Of a stretch of DNA of 64,000 bases, positions 52,383 to 60,621 are shown one piece after another. The DNA is from Methylomonas rhizoryzae (lineage in GTDB: Bacteria; Pseudomonadota; Gammaproteobacteria; Methylococcales; Methylomonadaceae). The notes below the pieces were generated by a model. The model was not told where the DNA came from. It ran no database searches and saw only the letters and a list, made by a program, of their open reading frames with translations. Positions within the stretch are counted from its first letter, which is position 1. Every line of letters begins with the position of its first letter. The stretch lies in the NCBI RefSeq assembly GCF_008632455.1, contig NZ_CP043929.1, forward strand, positions 2,418,001 through 2,482,000, written 5' to 3'. A program made the translations under genes and the position numbers.

Positions 52383-55300
52383 ATGAAGTCTCCAAAAAGC
52401 AATCTGTCCGAATTTTATCGTAGCCTTTGGTTGACCTTGTGCGTCATTATCCTGACGGCTTTGGTATTCGGGCTTTACGTACTCGCGGAAAAACACATCA
52501 ATCGCGCCAACGAGCTACGCTACTCATCCCTACTGCTGGCAGACGAATTGCGCCAGTCTTCCGATGACTTGACCAGAACGGTACGCAGCTACCTGATTAC
52601 CGGCAACCCGATATACAAACAGCATTTTCAGCTAATTCTCGCTATCCGCGACGGCAAACAACCCCGCCCAAGCGATTTTCATCAAGGCTTTTGGAATTCA
52701 AGCTCTGAAATGGACGACAAGCCCGAGCCTGAGCAAAAAAAGCTTTCCTTGTTGGAAATGTCCCGCCAAGCCGGATTAACGGAACAGGAATTCGTCAAAT
52801 TCGCCGAAGCCAAACACCGTTCCGACCGATTGACGCAAACCGAATTCGAAGCGATGAAACTCATAGAGTCGACTCCGTCGCCCACGGATGCACAGCGCAT
52901 TACGGCCAGCTTAATGTTGCACAGTGAAAACTATAGTCAAGCCAAAGCCGACATCATGCGCTCTATCCACGAATTCAAGCAGTTAACGGCTGAACGCACA
53001 TTAAACGCTGTGCGTGACGCCGAATCGAGGGCATTCGTGTTCCTATCGTTATCCGTGCTGTGCGGCGCATTGTCCATTTTCATGCTTTACCGGATCCATC
53101 GCACGCTTTACGCCGTGTTGGGCGGGTCGGTCGATGCCTTATACGAACAAATCAGCCGATTAAGCGGCTCCAATGCGCATTCCGCCATCCGGATCGGCCC
53201 AGGCCTGGAAAACAGCATCATGGCATGGATACTTCAGACGCAAGAGCAACTGGCCGTCATCGACGGCGAGCGCAAAACGGCCGAAGCGAAGAATTTGCGT
53301 ATGACTCAACTCTATGCCGCGTTGAGCCAATGCAATCAAGCCATCGTGCGTTGCGAAAATCAGGAGGAATTATTTCCGCAAATCTGCCAAGACGCCGTCA
53401 TTTTCGGCGGCATGAAAATGGCCTGGATAGGCTTGTTGGAAACCGGCGGTACCCGGCTCAAACCGGTTGCCTGCTACGGTAGCGGTACGGACTATTTGAA
53501 CGGCATTGAAATCTCGATTGACGAAAACGAAGCCATAGGCCGCGGCCCGACCGGAACCGCCATGCGGGAAGACCAACCTTTTTGGTGTCAGAACTTTCAA
53601 CACGATGCGCTGACAACCCCCTGGAAGGAGCGCGGTACAAACTACGGCTGGGGTTCCTCCGCCAGTTTGCCGCTGCATAAAAACGGCTGCGTGATCGGCG
53701 CTTTGACACTGTATTGCGCCGAACCGCATGCATTCGATGAAGCAGTTCGTAAATTGCTGTTGGAAATGACCTCGGATATCGATTATGCGTTGAACGCCTT
53801 CGAACTCGAGGCTCAGCGAAAATTGACCGAAATCGCGCTTGCCGAATCGCTCCATCTTCAACAAACCATCATCAATACCGCACCGGTAAGAATCTTTTGG
53901 AAAGACAAGTCGTTTCGCTATCAAGGCTGTAACCCGGCATTCGCCAGAGACGCGGGGGAAAACTCTCCCGAAGCCTTGCTAGGCAAAGACGATTTCCAAT
54001 TGTGCTGGCGTGAACAAGCCGCCTTGTATCAGGCCGACGATAGGCAAGTCATGACGTCCGGCGTTGCCAAGCTTTCATTCGAAGAACAGCAAACCACACC
54101 GAACGGCCAGACCATATGGTTACGGACTTCGAAAGTACCGCTACGTAACGCCGACCGGGAAATCATCGGCATTTTAGGCATGTACGAGGACATCACGGAA
54201 CACAAACTTGCGGTGGAACGGATCAATTATCTGGCAAACTACGACCCTCTCACCGGATTGCCGAACCGCGTACAGCTGGATAATCGCAGCCAGTACGCCA
54301 TCAAGCTAGCCCAACGCAACCGTGAAAAACTGGCCGTGATGTTTCTGGATCTCGATCACTTTAAAACCATAAACGATACCCTGGGACATAGTATCGGCGA
54401 TGCGTTGTTAGTCGAACTAGCCAATCGGCTACTGGCAGTCCTGCGTGCCGAGGACACCGCCACCCGTCTGGGCGGAGACGAATTCATTTTACTGCTGCCC
54501 GACATCGAAACCATAGGCGCGAAGATTTTGGCGCAAACCTTATTGACTACCTTGTCCGAACCCTATCGAATCGAACAATACGATTTAACCCTAACCGTTT
54601 CGATAGGCATCGCTCTCTACCCGGAGGACGGTAAAGATTTCGAAACGCTAGCGAAAAACGCCGACTCCGCCATGTATTGCGCCAAGCGCGAGGGCCGCCA
54701 AAGCTACCGTTTTTTCAGTGCGGAAATGGAAGCCCGTTCGAGCCGAAATTTAAAGCTGGTGAATGCCCTGAGGCGAGGGCTGGAAAATCAAGAGTTCCGG
54801 CTATGTTACCAACCGCAAGTCGATATGCGCGACGGCCGCATCATCGGCGTGGAAGCTTTGCTGCGTTGGGACAGTGCCGAACTGGGGCCGGTGTCGCCGG
54901 CGGAATTCATCCCCATCGCGGAAGATAGCGGCTTGATACTACCGATAGGCGCATGGGTCTTGCAGACCGCCCTGCGCCAAATCAAAATTTGGCTGGATCA
55001 GGGGTATGCACCAATGACTATGGCAGTCAATTTGTCCGCGCTGCAGTTCGGCCAAGCGAATTTACCCGAACTGGTGGAAAATCTATTGTCCGACATCGGC
55101 CTGGCCCCGGCGTTTTTGGAATTGGAATTAACCGAAGGGGTTGCCATGCAAAATCCGCAAACTGCGATTGCCATGCTGGGTAGTTTGCATGATTTAGGCG
55201 TGCGCCTGTCGATTGACGACTTCGGAACCGGTTACTCCTCCCTAAGTTATTTAAAGCAATTTAAAATTTACAAACTCAAAATCGACAGATCTTTCGTCCG

Positions 55301-55520
55301 CGACATCGGCAGCGACGCCGAAGACCGGGCCATAGTCAATGCCATCATCAACATGGCGAAAAGCCTGGGATTAAAAACCATCGCCGAAGGCGTAGAAACC
55401 ACCGAGCAGCACACTTATTTGCGCGAGCAAGGCTGCGATGAAATGCAGGGTTATCTATTCAGCAAACCCTTACCTGCCGACCAACTTCAATTACTATTAC
55501 AAACACCGCAATCGGCGTAA
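52383..55520 (+). CDS. Membrane GGDEF-EAL protein with GAF and PAS domains
   Basis: 1045 residues. Two membrane spans (about 15-34 and 217-237) bracket a helical periplasmic sensor. GAF-like (about 310-470), PAS (about 495-610), GGDEF (about 615-780) and EAL (about 800-1040) domains follow. The cyclase site GGDEF is at 697-701. The phosphodiesterase signature EALLRW is at 824-829, with DDFGTGYSSLSYL further on. Both catalytic sites look intact, so the protein may both make and degrade cyclic di-GMP, or one domain may serve as regulator of the other. It is monocistronic; the ligand is unknown. Confidence 0.93.
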   Translation: MKSPKSNLSEFYRSLWLTLCVIILTALVFGLYVLAEKHINRANELRYSSLLLADELRQSSDDLTRTVRSYLITGNPIYKQHFQLILAIRDGKQPRPSDFHQGFWNSSSEMDDKPEPEQKKLSLLEMSRQAGLTEQEFVKFAEAKHRSDRLTQTEFEAMKLIESTPSPTDAQRITASLMLHSENYSQAKADIMRSIHEFKQLTAERTLNAVRDAESRAFVFLSLSVLCGALSIFMLYRIHRTLYAVLGGSVDALYEQISRLSGSNAHSAIRIGPGLENSIMAWILQTQEQLAVIDGERKTAEAKNLRMTQLYAALSQCNQAIVRCENQEELFPQICQDAVIFGGMKMAWIGLLETGGTRLKPVACYGSGTDYLNGIEISIDENEAIGRGPTGTAMREDQPFWCQNFQHDALTTPWKERGTNYGWGSSASLPLHKNGCVIGALTLYCAEPHAFDEAVRKLLLEMTSDIDYALNAFELEAQRKLTEIALAESLHLQQTIINTAPVRIFWKDKSFRYQGCNPAFARDAGENSPEALLGKDDFQLCWREQAALYQADDRQVMTSGVAKLSFEEQQTTPNGQTIWLRTSKVPLRNADREIIGILGMYEDITEHKLAVERINYLANYDPLTGLPNRVQLDNRSQYAIKLAQRNREKLAVMFLDLDHFKTINDTLGHSIGDALLVELANRLLAVLRAEDTATRLGGDEFILLLPDIETIGAKILAQTLLTTLSEPYRIEQYDLTLTVSIGIALYPEDGKDFETLAKNADSAMYCAKREGRQSYRFFSAEMEARSSRNLKLVNALRRGLENQEFRLCYQPQVDMRDGRIIGVEALLRWDSAELGPVSPAEFIPIAEDSGLILPIGAWVLQTALRQIKIWLDQGYAPMTMAVNLSALQFGQANLPELVENLLSDIGLAPAFLELELTEGVAMQNPQTAIAMLGSLHDLGVRLSIDDFGTGYSSLSYLKQFKIYKLKIDRSFVRDIGSDAEDRAIVNAIINMAKSLGLKTIAEGVETTEQHTYLREQGCDEMQGYLFSKPLPADQLQLLLQTPQSA

Positions 55521-55811
55521 GCGGATTTCTTTTAGTTGCTTAGATGGCGGAAATACCGTAAGCGCCCTTAAATCCCCGCCAGCCGGCAGCATCTGTGCCT
55601 CACATCAACTTGATTGAGATAGCGGCAGATGTGCAATATTCCGGTTCAAAACCGACATATCCGTCGAGGCCTCGTTGCCTTGGAACGTAACGTTGGCCGA
55701 TTCGGCAATATGAAATCAGACTCTGCAAGCTTTGGGTAGAGAGAGGATCGGTCGCTTACGATTTTGCTGTATCGCCGGCGACTAAGGTAACCATGCCGAT
55801 AGCCTGTACGC
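55521..55811. other. Intergenic region between convergent genes
   Basis: 291 bp between the GGDEF-EAL gene (+) and the HupE/UreJ-like gene (-). No credible open frame or RNA was recognised, and no strong terminator hairpin was seen. Confidence 0.35.
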
Positions 55812-56927
55812 TCAAGCCAACGCCGTTTGCAACGCGAAATAAAAATAAGCCAATCCGCACAAGCCTATCAGTTGCGAGCCTAAACCGCGCACCAGCGGAG
55901 CCAGCCCCGGCCGGACGGCGTCAGTCGTCTTGACGGCCGCCAATACCCCGTATACCGGCACCACCACGGCTAAGTGTCCCAATTCGACCCCGCCGCTAAA
56001 TGAGGCAATTGCGGTAAGCAACTGTGCGGAAGGCAATTCGGCAACGGTTTCCAACAAGCCGCCGGCAAAACCCAAGCCGTGAAACAGACCGAAGCCGAAG
56101 GCTATCCAGTAACGCGACTTACCGCGGCTGCATTCCGGCCGGCACACATTCTGCACCGACACGGCCACTATGCTGAATGCGATCACGGGCTCCACGATAC
56201 GCGGCGAAAGCCGCAGCCAATCCAATACGGCTAAACTCATGGTCAAGCTGTGCGCCAAGGTAAATATCAAGACGATCAACCCTAATTCGCGCAAGCTGCC
56301 GACCGCCAACACCAAACCGATCACGAATAATATGTGGTCGTAGCCGCTCAATATATGCTTAACGCCGTGCACCAAATAATCCCAGGCAAAACTGCTAACC
56401 ACACTGCCCGCTTGCAAGTCGAGCGTCAACGGCTGGTTATGACTAAACAAGCCTTCCGTCAACAAACTGCCGTCCCGGACGACTCGCGCTCGATAGCTAA
56501 CCTCCCAAGGATTGCCGGGCGCAAAGTCTATTTCGCGCAACAAATCTTGGCTGAGCAAAACCCGGCTAACCTCGGGCGGCAACGGATACAGCAAGCGGTA
56601 AGCCGGTGCGCCTTTAGGTGAAGCCGGAACAGCCAGCGCGGTACCCGACAATAGTTCGCCATCCGCCTCGACCCGCACGTGCCGCAGCAAATAATCCGCA
56701 TGCTTGCCCAGCACCGTTTCATCCATCATACCGCCGGCCGATTGCGCTTGTGCGGCCACTAACACTTGCTCCAGCGCGACGGTAAAATTCAAGACTAGCG
56801 AGCCGTTTACAAGTTGCGCTTGCAAACTGCCTTGGGCAACCGGATGAGCGGACAGCGGCGACGAAAAGAACAAACCGGCGCATAGCCATAACAGCAGGCC
56901 CGCGCGAATCCGGCTAACGATGCACAT
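55812..56927 (-). CDS. HupE/UreJ-family membrane protein
   Basis: 371 residues. A Sec signal (LLLWLCAGLFFSSPLSA) and a periplasmic domain of about 150 residues precede six or so membrane spans. The conserved helices are HILSGYDHILFVIGL, FTLAHSLTMSL and FGLFHGLGFAGGL, whose histidines and aspartate are the likely metal-handling residues of the HupE_UreJ_2 group. Classical HupE/UreJ proteins are nickel permeases, but this long form with a periplasmic domain is poorly characterised. It overlaps the TPR gene by 14 bp. With the TPR and DUF4331 genes it forms a probable three-gene operon. Confidence 0.85.
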   Translation of the reverse strand: MCIVSRIRAGLLLWLCAGLFFSSPLSAHPVAQGSLQAQLVNGSLVLNFTVALEQVLVAAQAQSAGGMMDETVLGKHADYLLRHVRVEADGELLSGTALAVPASPKGAPAYRLLYPLPPEVSRVLLSQDLLREIDFAPGNPWEVSYRARVVRDGSLLTEGLFSHNQPLTLDLQAGSVVSSFAWDYLVHGVKHILSGYDHILFVIGLVLAVGSLRELGLIVLIFTLAHSLTMSLAVLDWLRLSPRIVEPVIAFSIVAVSVQNVCRPECSRGKSRYWIAFGFGLFHGLGFAGGLLETVAELPSAQLLTAIASFSGGVELGHLAVVVPVYGVLAAVKTTDAVRPGLAPLVRGLGSQLIGLCGLAYFYFALQTALA

Positions 56928-58149
56928 GAAAGGCCTGGTAATCCGCGTTCAGGCGTTGCGCCCGCTGAAAATATTCTTGCGCCTGATTGACGATCCCATT
57001 GGCTAAATAAATCATGCCGGCGTGAGCGTAGAGATGGGCATCCTGCCAACCGTAACTGAGGGCGCGCTGCATATGGACCAATGCCTCCTTAAACCTGCCA
57101 TCCCGAAATAAAGCCCAAGCCAAAGCGTCGCGGGTACTCGGGTTATCGCGTTGTTGTATGTCCAAAGTAGCCCAATGTACGGCAGCGGTGCCATTGAAAT
57201 AAGCGTCGGCATAGAGCGTTGCAAGGTGATGATAATACTGGGTATCGCCGGATTCCGCGGCCTGTATAAAGGCCCGCAACGCCAAATCGTGCCATGCTTT
57301 GGCCAAATCGTTGCGACCTAAATACAGATACAAATCGCCCAGGGTTTGAAAAAGCGCCGGTCTGCCGGTACAAACGGCCAAACGATGATAAATGCGCAAG
57401 GCTTGCTCATAACGGTGGCGCGTCGCCAGCCATTCGGCCCAATAATCCTCGGCCAGCCAATAACCGGAATAAGCGTTCAATGCCCAACGATAATGCTGCT
57501 CCGCACTATCCGCCTGTCCCCTGCTCAAAGCCAAGTAGCCGCGTTGTAGTTCCAACCAGGCGTAATCGCGCATTTGTTTGGCCGACAGATTATCCGCAGC
57601 CAATTGGTAGGTTTGATCAGCAGTAGCGAAATCACCGGTTTTGCTCTGCAAATAGGCCAATTGCGCCAGAAGCGCCCAGTCCTGCTTGTGCGACAAAGCC
57701 TGCTGCAAAGTGCTTTCCGCATCGGCAATCCGCCCCTGCTGCAAGGCTACCTCGACTGCCAAACCGGTCAGATCCGGATCGTAGGCGAGGTCACCGTGCC
57801 GGACTAAGTAACGCTCGGCGGCAGCCGGCTGATGCAAGTAGCTTTGCCATTTTGCCGACAGAAATTGCAATTCGTCGTTGTCGGGATGACTCGACAACGA
57901 TGCATGCAACTGTCGAGCGGCTTGCAACCCGTCCAACGGCCGGCCGCTCAGCCAACTCAACTGGACAGCGGCATAAGTCCGTCTGATCGTCTGATCCTCG
58001 CCGGCGGTCGCGGCTGTACTGATTTCGCTATACCGCAGCCAATCGCGCTGATAAGCCGTGGCATCGAACACGCCGAAAAAAGCCAGATAACAGGCCAGGC
58101 CGGCCAATAACGACGCAGCCGTGCTTATCATTAATCCGCATAGCCACAT
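56914..58149 (-). CDS. Membrane-anchored TPR protein
   Basis: 411 residues. One N-terminal hydrophobic segment (about 6-28) anchors or exports a protein made of about eight to ten tetratricopeptide repeats (for example AWLELQRGYLALSRGQADSAEQHY and AHAGMIYLANGIVNQAQEYFQRA, both segments of standard TPR form). TPR arrays mediate protein-protein contacts. It lies between the DUF4331-like gene (75 bp away) and HupE/UreJ-like gene (14 bp overlap) and may scaffold their products in the periplasm. The binding partner is unknown. Confidence 0.85.
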   Translation of the reverse strand: MWLCGLMISTAASLLAGLACYLAFFGVFDATAYQRDWLRYSEISTAATAGEDQTIRRTYAAVQLSWLSGRPLDGLQAARQLHASLSSHPDNDELQFLSAKWQSYLHQPAAAERYLVRHGDLAYDPDLTGLAVEVALQQGRIADAESTLQQALSHKQDWALLAQLAYLQSKTGDFATADQTYQLAADNLSAKQMRDYAWLELQRGYLALSRGQADSAEQHYRWALNAYSGYWLAEDYWAEWLATRHRYEQALRIYHRLAVCTGRPALFQTLGDLYLYLGRNDLAKAWHDLALRAFIQAAESGDTQYYHHLATLYADAYFNGTAAVHWATLDIQQRDNPSTRDALAWALFRDGRFKEALVHMQRALSYGWQDAHLYAHAGMIYLANGIVNQAQEYFQRAQRLNADYQAFHVHR

Positions 58150-58224
58150 CGGCCGGCCCTCGTTACGATGCGTTTCGACCCCGCAGCCGCCGTACCGAGC
58201 TGCGTAGCGTGTTTAATAAAACGG

Positions 58225-59895
58225 CTATTGCCAAGGCTCCGCCAAATATGGAAATTCGCTTAGAAACGCTTTGTCGTTTTTAAGCGGATTAGGCACGGTT
58301 TTCGGCTCTATCGGCGCCGACGCCCACAATGCCGGATTGTTCAAGGTTTCCACGCTACAGGGTTTACCGCCGCAACCTTCCTGCATATCCAAGAACAAGG
58401 ACAAAAAGCGAGTCGCTACCTGATCTTCGAAGCGCCGTCCGAACGGCCAGCTGCCGTTGGTGTCCATGTCTATCGAAGCCACGTTGGGCACAAAGATTTC
58501 AAATGTTTTCGGCGGTTTGATGTCCAAACCTTTGACGTTCCAACTGTTGTCCGGCATGTTGACTCGCTGGAAAAAGCATTTTTTCGCCCGTTTGAACGCA
58601 TCCAGCGGCAAATCGTAAACTTTATAAACCGAAACCGGCGAGTCGGAATGGTCGAAACAACTTTTCAAACCCAATGCGCCGATAGACGGGCCGAAGCCCC
58701 AACCCAAATGGGCGAAGCGTTTGACATAAACCTCGGCCAATTTGACATTGTCGGCCAACTGCTTTTCGTCTTCGCGCAAATTCAAAGCGGCGTCCAGAAA
58801 GGGTACGCCGTCGACGTCGGTTTTCTTGTAATCGCTCAAGCGGTTGTTGAAACCGGCCACAGGAGACGGCATGGAATCGGCGCCACGCAATTTGGCCAGC
58901 AACGACCATTGTTTATGATCCGGTATCGCTTTGGCCTTGGCCGAAGCTTTCAGTACCCAACTTTCCCCCCAGGCCCTGACCACCCGCTCGGTTTCCGGCG
59001 TTTTGGTCAAAAACTTCAAAGGCATTTCCAGCACGATGGCGTTCACGTCGCCGCCGGCTCGCGCGTCTTGCCCGCTATAGACAAAGCGAAAATTACCGTT
59101 TTCGTCCTTGTAAAATTTGTCGCCCTTCCACTCGAAAGGCTGTTTCGGCATGTCTTTTTTGAAGTTGATACCCCAATCCGGCAGGTTTTTATCGAAATTG
59201 AAAAAGCTGTTGCCTTCCAACTCGATCAACGTTTTAGGGATTTTAGCTTCGGCCATTTTTTTGTTGGTAACCGGCAATTTGTAATATTGCGGCACGTAGT
59301 TGATGGAGCGGAAAAAGCCGGGCAAATCGTTGAAAAACGCATCGTCGCGCCCGCCGACAAAAGTTTTGACGACGAAACCGTCCGGCGTTTTCAGGTTAAT
59401 GACTTTATTGGTGTCCACCACCTGCGAAAAATCGCCGCCCGGAAAACCTAAAAAGTCCACCTTGGCCTGATTGTCTTTGTTAAAGGTAACCCGAACTTCG
59501 GACGGTTTGAAGTTAATGTATTTTTTGCCGACCGCTTCGGCGTATTTCAACAGGCTGCCCAAGCCCACCTCGTCTCCCATAGCCAACGAAGCGCGCGGGT
59601 CCGGATCGAATTGAATCCTGTACAACAAATCGGTATCGAACACCCCCGTCTTAGGAACGGAAGCGAAGGTTAAAGCCACCACGACCTGCTCGCCCTGGCT
59701 CTTATCGTCGCTAGGAAAACCGAACAAGTCGTATAAATCGGCCGGACTCGGCGCAATATCGGCAAATATCGAGTTGATAGCGTTGGGATCGTTATGGTCG
59801 GCGGCCCACGCCGGAGCGGCAAGCAGGCCACAGCCTACTATCCAAGGCGTTAAACATCGCGCGAATCGACAAGTGCTTCGCATTAGTCTTCTCAT
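58225..59895 (-). CDS. Exported DUF4331-like protein
   Basis: 556 residues. A signal peptide (CLTPWIVGCGLLAAPAWA) is followed by ADHNDPNAINS and PSPADLYDLFGF, which match the DUF4331 entry motif in which His and Asp residues may bind a metal. Function of the family is unknown. ATG 59895 has AGAGGG 8 nt upstream; a longer in-frame extension lacks a signal sequence at its start and is rejected. It is the first gene of the probable DUF4331-TPR-HupE operon, divergent from the diheme cytochrome across about 730 bp. Confidence 0.82.
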   Translation of the reverse strand: MRRLMRSTCRFARCLTPWIVGCGLLAAPAWAADHNDPNAINSIFADIAPSPADLYDLFGFPSDDKSQGEQVVVALTFASVPKTGVFDTDLLYRIQFDPDPRASLAMGDEVGLGSLLKYAEAVGKKYINFKPSEVRVTFNKDNQAKVDFLGFPGGDFSQVVDTNKVINLKTPDGFVVKTFVGGRDDAFFNDLPGFFRSINYVPQYYKLPVTNKKMAEAKIPKTLIELEGNSFFNFDKNLPDWGINFKKDMPKQPFEWKGDKFYKDENGNFRFVYSGQDARAGGDVNAIVLEMPLKFLTKTPETERVVRAWGESWVLKASAKAKAIPDHKQWSLLAKLRGADSMPSPVAGFNNRLSDYKKTDVDGVPFLDAALNLREDEKQLADNVKLAEVYVKRFAHLGWGFGPSIGALGLKSCFDHSDSPVSVYKVYDLPLDAFKRAKKCFFQRVNMPDNSWNVKGLDIKPPKTFEIFVPNVASIDMDTNGSWPFGRRFEDQVATRFLSLFLDMQEGCGGKPCSVETLNNPALWASAPIEPKTVPNPLKNDKAFLSEFPYLAEPWQ

Positions 59896-60450
59896 AGCCG
59901 TACCCTCTTGATTGTAATTGAGTGACCGCTGTCCATACGCACCGTATGCCCGAACCGTTAGAACCACCTCCAAGATGCCGGCATAACCTCCTTGCCTAAA
60001 AGCTAGTGTGAGCTGCAGAAGTTGTCAAATACATCACATTTTTTTTCGCCGCATAAAAACATCCGTAATTTCGCCACTAGAAATACGGAAAAGGCGAATT
60101 TAATGGCCTGGCCCGAAAAGCCGCTTTTTCGACAATTTATTAGAAATACTTCTCAAATCCTTGAAATCCCGCCAATTTATTGCTCATATTATTTTTTTAT
60201 TGGCAAGAGCGATATTTTTATTTGTAAAAAAAATTTTGGTCTATGCTTCACATAATCCGACACAAAATGGCTTGCCAACGAGCTTTGGCAACTCGGCTTA
60301 CTGATTCATTCACCACGGATAAGCCAAGACCGCCGTGCGGCACACGCAAATCAATTCGGCACTCAAGCGACGCGATGAAAGGAGCACTTACTTTTTAAAT
60401 GATCTGCCGAGGGGCTAAGGCGTATCGTTGATCCGTAGGAAGGTCACGAT
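59896..60450. other. Divergent regulatory region
   Basis: About 555 bp upstream of both the DUF4331-like operon and the cytochrome-GMC operon. The part at 60010-60260 is clearly AT-rich compared with neighbours, as in promoters bound by nucleoid proteins. An open frame at 60022-60255 is not credible. The region also holds a palindrome at 60272-60291. No promoter was assigned with confidence. Confidence 0.4.
60272..60291. promoter_or_regulatory. Candidate operator palindrome
   Basis: TTGCCAA (60272-60278) and TTGGCAA (60285-60291) are perfect 7-bp arms separated by 6 bp. This is the form of a LacI- or LysR-like dimer site. It lies between the divergent DUF4331-like and cytochrome genes; no regulator gene is nearby. 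Confidence 0.35.
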
Positions 60451-60537
60451 ATGCAAGATAGTTTAGGTGTTAGTCATCAAGCTGTAGGCTTGCCGGCCCG
60501 CTATGAGAATCAAGCAAAAGATAACGATAAAAAATAA
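60451..60537 (+). CDS. Possible 28-residue leader peptide
   Basis: An ATG at 60451 with GGAAGG 8-9 nt upstream opens a 28-codon frame ending in TAA. The peptide is polar and basic at its end and is not PqqA-like: no ExxxY motif. It lies 84 bp before the cytochrome gene, so it might be a regulatory leader peptide. It may equally be chance. Confidence 0.3.
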   Translation: MQDSLGVSHQAVGLPARYENQAKDNDKK

Positions 60538-60621
60538 CGGTTCCAAGCCGTAACCCGACAAAGGTGCGAAAACCAACAACAAGCGTGCCTTTGCTACTAC
60601 AACCTAGACAGGAGGACGATC

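Noticed and set aside
58648..59451. 267-codon plus-strand frame opposite the DUF4331-like gene
   Set aside because: Antisense shadow of an exported protein with a signal peptide and family motif.
60022..60255. 77-codon frame in the AT-rich divergent region
   Set aside because: Composition typical of AT-rich noncoding DNA; no ribosome-binding site.
60451..60537. PqqA-like peptide precursor
   Set aside because: The peptide lacks the Glu-x3-Tyr motif, and no PQQ synthesis genes are in the window.
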